Part shown: positions 30,977-33,171 of the stretch, one piece after another
Layout of the letters: each line of letters starts with the position of its first letter
Numbering within the stretch: position 1 is the first letter of the stretch
From: JAAFHS01 sp031396505
Lineage (GTDB): Bacteria; Pseudomonadota; Alphaproteobacteria; Rhodobacterales; Rhodobacteraceae
Length of the DNA: 33,171 nucleotides
NCBI GenBank assembly: GCA_031396505.1
Contig: JANNKX010000148.1
Coordinates: 1 to 33,171, forward strand
Reading direction: 5' to 3'
The notes under the pieces: generated by a model
Database searches by the model: none
What the model saw: only the letters and a program-made list of their open reading frames with translations
What the model was told of the DNA's origin: nothing
Translations under genes and position numbers: made by a program

Positions 30977-32083
30977 ATGAACAGACGTGAAATCGGCATC
31001 GGAATCGTCGGCGGCGGTTACATGGGCAAGGCCCATGCCGTCGCCATGGCCGCCGTTGGGGCCGTGTTCGACACGGCCCTTCGCCCGCGCCTCGAAATGG
31101 TCTGCGCCACAACCGTCGACAAGGCCGAAGCTTATCGCGCCGCCTACGGTTTTGCCCGCGCAACCGCCGACTGGACTGCATTGGTCGCTGATCCTGCCGT
31201 TCAGGCGATCATCATCGCCAGCCCGCAGGAAACCCACCGCGCCATCGCCGAGGCGGCCTTTGCCCGCGGCAAGCCCGTGTTCTGCGAAAAACCATTGGGC
31301 GCCAGCCTTGCCGACAGCATCGCCATGGTTGCCGCCGCAAAGGGCCATGTGAACATGGTCGGCTTCAACTATATCCGCACGCCCGCCTCACAATTCGCCC
31401 GCGCGCTTGTGGCGAATGGCGAGATTGGCGCCGTCACATGGTTCCGGGGCGAACATACCGAAGATTTCGGTGCCGACCCCACCACGCCAGCCCACTGGCG
31501 CAATCATGGGCAGGCGAATGGCACGATGGGCGATCTTGCCCCCCATATGGTCAACGCAGCCCTTGCCCTGATCGGCCCGATTGCCCGCCTGTCCGCCGAT
31601 ATCGCCACGGTCCACAAAACGCGCCCCGGCCCCAACGGCCCCGTTACCGTCACGAATGATGATATCGGTCAGTTCATGTGCCGTTTTGCCAACGGAGCCA
31701 TCGGCCACCTTTCATTCAGCCGCGTCGCGCATGGCCGCAAGATGGGCTACGCCTATGAAATCACCGGCACCACGGGCGCGATCCGCTTTGATCAGGAAGA
31801 TCAGAATGCCCTTTGGCTCTATCGTGCCACCGACCCGCCGGCAGAGCGCGGCTTTCGCAAAATCCTGATGGGCCCCGATCACCCCGATTACCTGCCCTTC
31901 TGCCAAGGCCCCGGTCACGGCACCGGCTACCAGGACCAGATCATCATCGAGGCGCGCGATTTCCTGCGCGCGATTGAAACCAACACCCCCGTCTGGCCAA
32001 CCTTCGCCGACGGCATGGACGTCATGCGCGTCATCGACGCCGCCCACCAAAGCCACGCCTCGGGCGCGTGGGTTGATCTTTGA
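30977..32083 (+). CDS. iolG: Gfo/Idh/MocA dehydrogenase, probable inositol 2-dehydrogenase
   Basis: NAD(P)-dependent sugar/cyclitol dehydrogenase of 368 aa. Seen: the Rossmann loop GIVGGGYMGKAHA at 9-21, IIASPQETH at 79-87, the catalytic Lys105 in CEKPLG, and Asp186/His190 in GDLAPH. Oxidation of myo-inositol (or a scyllo or methylated analogue) to an inosose is inferred from the iolE, iolB and iolC neighbours; family members are hard to assign by sequence alone. It is the first gene of the rightward arm, starting 17 bp after the operator; iolE follows after 10 bp. A second family member begins at 32989, so the two may differ in isomer preference. Confidence 0.88.
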   Translation: MNRREIGIGIVGGGYMGKAHAVAMAAVGAVFDTALRPRLEMVCATTVDKAEAYRAAYGFARATADWTALVADPAVQAIIIASPQETHRAIAEAAFARGKPVFCEKPLGASLADSIAMVAAAKGHVNMVGFNYIRTPASQFARALVANGEIGAVTWFRGEHTEDFGADPTTPAHWRNHGQANGTMGDLAPHMVNAALALIGPIARLSADIATVHKTRPGPNGPVTVTNDDIGQFMCRFANGAIGHLSFSRVAHGRKMGYAYEITGTTGAIRFDQEDQNALWLYRATDPPAERGFRKILMGPDHPDYLPFCQGPGHGTGYQDQIIIEARDFLRAIETNTPVWPTFADGMDVMRVIDAAHQSHASGAWVDL

Positions 32084-32093
32084 AAGGACCACC

Positions 32094-32978
32094 ATGATCC
32101 GTATCGGCAATGCGCCCTGTTCCTGGGGCGTTGAATTCGCGAATGACCCCCGCAATCCCGACTGGCGTCGCGTGCTGTCTGATTGCGCGGGCGCTGGCTA
32201 CAAAGGCATCGAGCTTGGCCCCGTCGGCTTCATGCCCGAAGACCCTGCCATCCTGGCCGACGCGCTGGCAGAAAATGACCTGACCCTGATCGGCGGCGTG
32301 GTCTTCCGCCCCTTCCATGACGCGTCCGCGTGGGATGACGTGTGGGATGGGGCCACCCGCACCTGCAAGGCGCTTGTCGCACACGGCGCAAAACACCTCG
32401 TCCTGATCGACAGTATCTCGCCGCGCCGCGCCCCGACCGCAGGCCGCGCGACAGAGGCCGAACAGATGGACACGGCCGAATGGACGGCCTTTACCGACCG
32501 TTTCCGTCGCGTGGCCCAGCTGGGCGTTGATCATGGCCTGACAGTAGGTATCCATGCCCATGCCGCAGGCTTCATCGACTTTGAACCCGAACTTGAACGC
32601 CTGCTGAGCGATATCGACGAAAGCCTGTTGAAGATCTGCTTTGACACCGGCCATCATTCCTATGCCGGCTTTGATCCCGTGGCCTTCATGCGCCGCCATA
32701 TCGGGCGCATCAGCTATATGCACTTCAAAGACATCAACCCCGTGGTCAAGGCGGACGCCATTGCCAACCGTACCGGGTTTTATGATGCTTGCGGGCAAGG
32801 CATCTTCTGCAATCTGGGGCAAGGCGATGTTGATTTCCCCGCTGTGCGCCAAGTGCTGCTGGACGCGGGTTTCAGTGGCTGGTGCACCGTCGAACAGGAT
32901 TGCGATCCCACGGGCGGTACATCGCCCATCGACGATGCCGCGGCCAACCGCGCCTATCTTTCCTCCATCGGATTCTAA
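32094..32978 (+). CDS. iolE: Myo-inosose-2 dehydratase (IolE) or related TIM-barrel isomerase
   Basis: Xylose-isomerase-like TIM barrel protein of 294 aa. IolE removes water from 2-keto-myo-inositol to give the diketone intermediate. Seen: the N-terminal IGNAPCSWGVEF typical of IolE, YKGIELGPVGFMP, VGIHAHAAGFIDF, CFDTGHHSYAGFDP, ISYMHFKDINP, GQGIFCNLGQGDVDFPAV and CTVEQDCDPTGG. Glu, Asp, His and Glu metal ligands are available in these segments. The ATG at 32094 is chosen because AAAGGA lies just upstream and the family starts at this Met; earlier in-frame sequence is inside iolG. The function is supported by position in the iol arm. Confidence 0.93.
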   Translation: MIRIGNAPCSWGVEFANDPRNPDWRRVLSDCAGAGYKGIELGPVGFMPEDPAILADALAENDLTLIGGVVFRPFHDASAWDDVWDGATRTCKALVAHGAKHLVLIDSISPRRAPTAGRATEAEQMDTAEWTAFTDRFRRVAQLGVDHGLTVGIHAHAAGFIDFEPELERLLSDIDESLLKICFDTGHHSYAGFDPVAFMRRHIGRISYMHFKDINPVVKADAIANRTGFYDACGQGIFCNLGQGDVDFPAVRQVLLDAGFSGWCTVEQDCDPTGGTSPIDDAAANRAYLSSIGF

Positions 32979-32988
32979 GGGGCTGACC

Positions 32989-33171
32989 ATGAAAAAACTC
33001 AACTGGGGCATGATCGGTGGCGGTGACGGTAGCCAGATTGGCCCCGCCCACCGCCTTGCCGCAGGTCTTGATGCGCATTTCACCTTTGCCGCTGGCGCAC
33101 TGGATCACGACCCCGCCGCAGGTCGCGCTTTTGGCCAGAAGCTTGGCCTTGCCGCCGACCGGTCCTACGGC
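32989..33171 (+). CDS. Second Gfo/Idh/MocA dehydrogenase (cut by window end)
   Basis: Only the first 61 residues are present. The Rossmann motif GMIGGGDGSQIGPAHRLA is at 7-24, followed by AGALDHDPAAGRAFGQKLGL. It is a different subgroup from the iolG product (GGGxGSQIG instead of GGGYMGKAH), with the insertion seen in larger oxidoreductases of sugar-alcohol and cyclitol loci. Ten bases separate it from the iolE stop, and a good AAGGGG lies upstream of the ATG, so it is in the same transcript. A role on a second inositol isomer or on a keto intermediate is inference. Confidence 0.88.
   Translation, partial: MKKLNWGMIGGGDGSQIGPAHRLAAGLDAHFTFAAGALDHDPAAGRAFGQKLGLAADRSYG

Noticed and set aside
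1..33171. Mobile elements, CRISPR arrays, tRNA or rRNA genes, phage or defence genes
   Set aside because: No repeats with spacers, no transposase or integrase motifs, and no tRNA-like cloverleaf recognised by eye.

Overview
The window looks like a chromosomal segment of a Rhodobacteraceae (Roseobacter-clade) alphaproteobacterium. The evidence is the high GC content, the alphaproteobacterial forms of AddA/AddB, the block rho-hemJ // maf-aroE-coaE-dnaQ-secB-tim44-mltA-smr, the block trxA-addA-addB-murU-amgK-tsaE-PAS protein, and the regB-senC-regA-hvrA redox-control locus known from Rhodobacter. Genus cannot be fixed from the sequence. I see no mobile element, phage gene, CRISPR array, tRNA or rRNA.

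Layout. 1-1634: rho (3' end cut off by the window edge) and hemJ, both leftward. 1635-2054: a 420-bp gene-free stretch with two perfect and two near-perfect DnaA boxes and a short AT-rich tract, a candidate oriC. 2055-4777: a tightly overlapping rightward operon maf-aroE-coaE-dnaQ; maf apparently starts at CTG. 4774-5802: secB and fxsA, leftward. 5914-8185: tim44-like, mltA, smr, rightward and overlapping. 8295-12866: a leftward series of trxA (with a clear intrinsic terminator), then hslV, a DUF2157 membrane protein, hslU and an alpha/beta-hydrolase lipoprotein. 12923-22910: a leftward operon-like series of a PAS protein, tsaE, amgK, murU, addB and addA. 22990-25026: a flavin/Fe-S oxidoreductase of the trimethylamine dehydrogenase group, leftward. 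25130-28230: regB (leftward) diverging from senC, regA and hvrA. 28236-33171: a myo-inositol catabolic locus with two divergent arms, aldolase-iolB-iolC leftward and iolG-iolE-second dehydrogenase (cut by the window end) rightward, sharing a LacI-type operator and promoter.

How the genes work together. The left third is housekeeping: transcription termination, haem synthesis, nucleotide hygiene, shikimate and CoA synthesis, proofreading, protein export and proteolysis. MltA, AmgK and MurU together suggest peptidoglycan turnover and MurNAc recycling. AddA and AddB form the RecBCD-type end-processing nuclease. RegB/RegA with SenC and HvrA form a redox-responsive control unit. The iol arms encode oxidation, dehydration, isomerisation, phosphorylation and probably aldol cleavage of inositol; iolD and the semialdehyde dehydrogenase are not in the window.

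The most unusual points are: (i) the DnaA-box cluster, with a strand composition that by eye does not flip there; (ii) a CTG start for maf; (iii) a perfect CtrA box before a kinase-less, DivL-position PAS protein; (iv) an oxidoreductase whose Fe-S motif lacks one cysteine; (v) a membrane gene inserted between hslV and hslU. I did not find a clearly new defence or biosynthetic system; the best candidates for undescribed biology are (i), (iii) and (iv).
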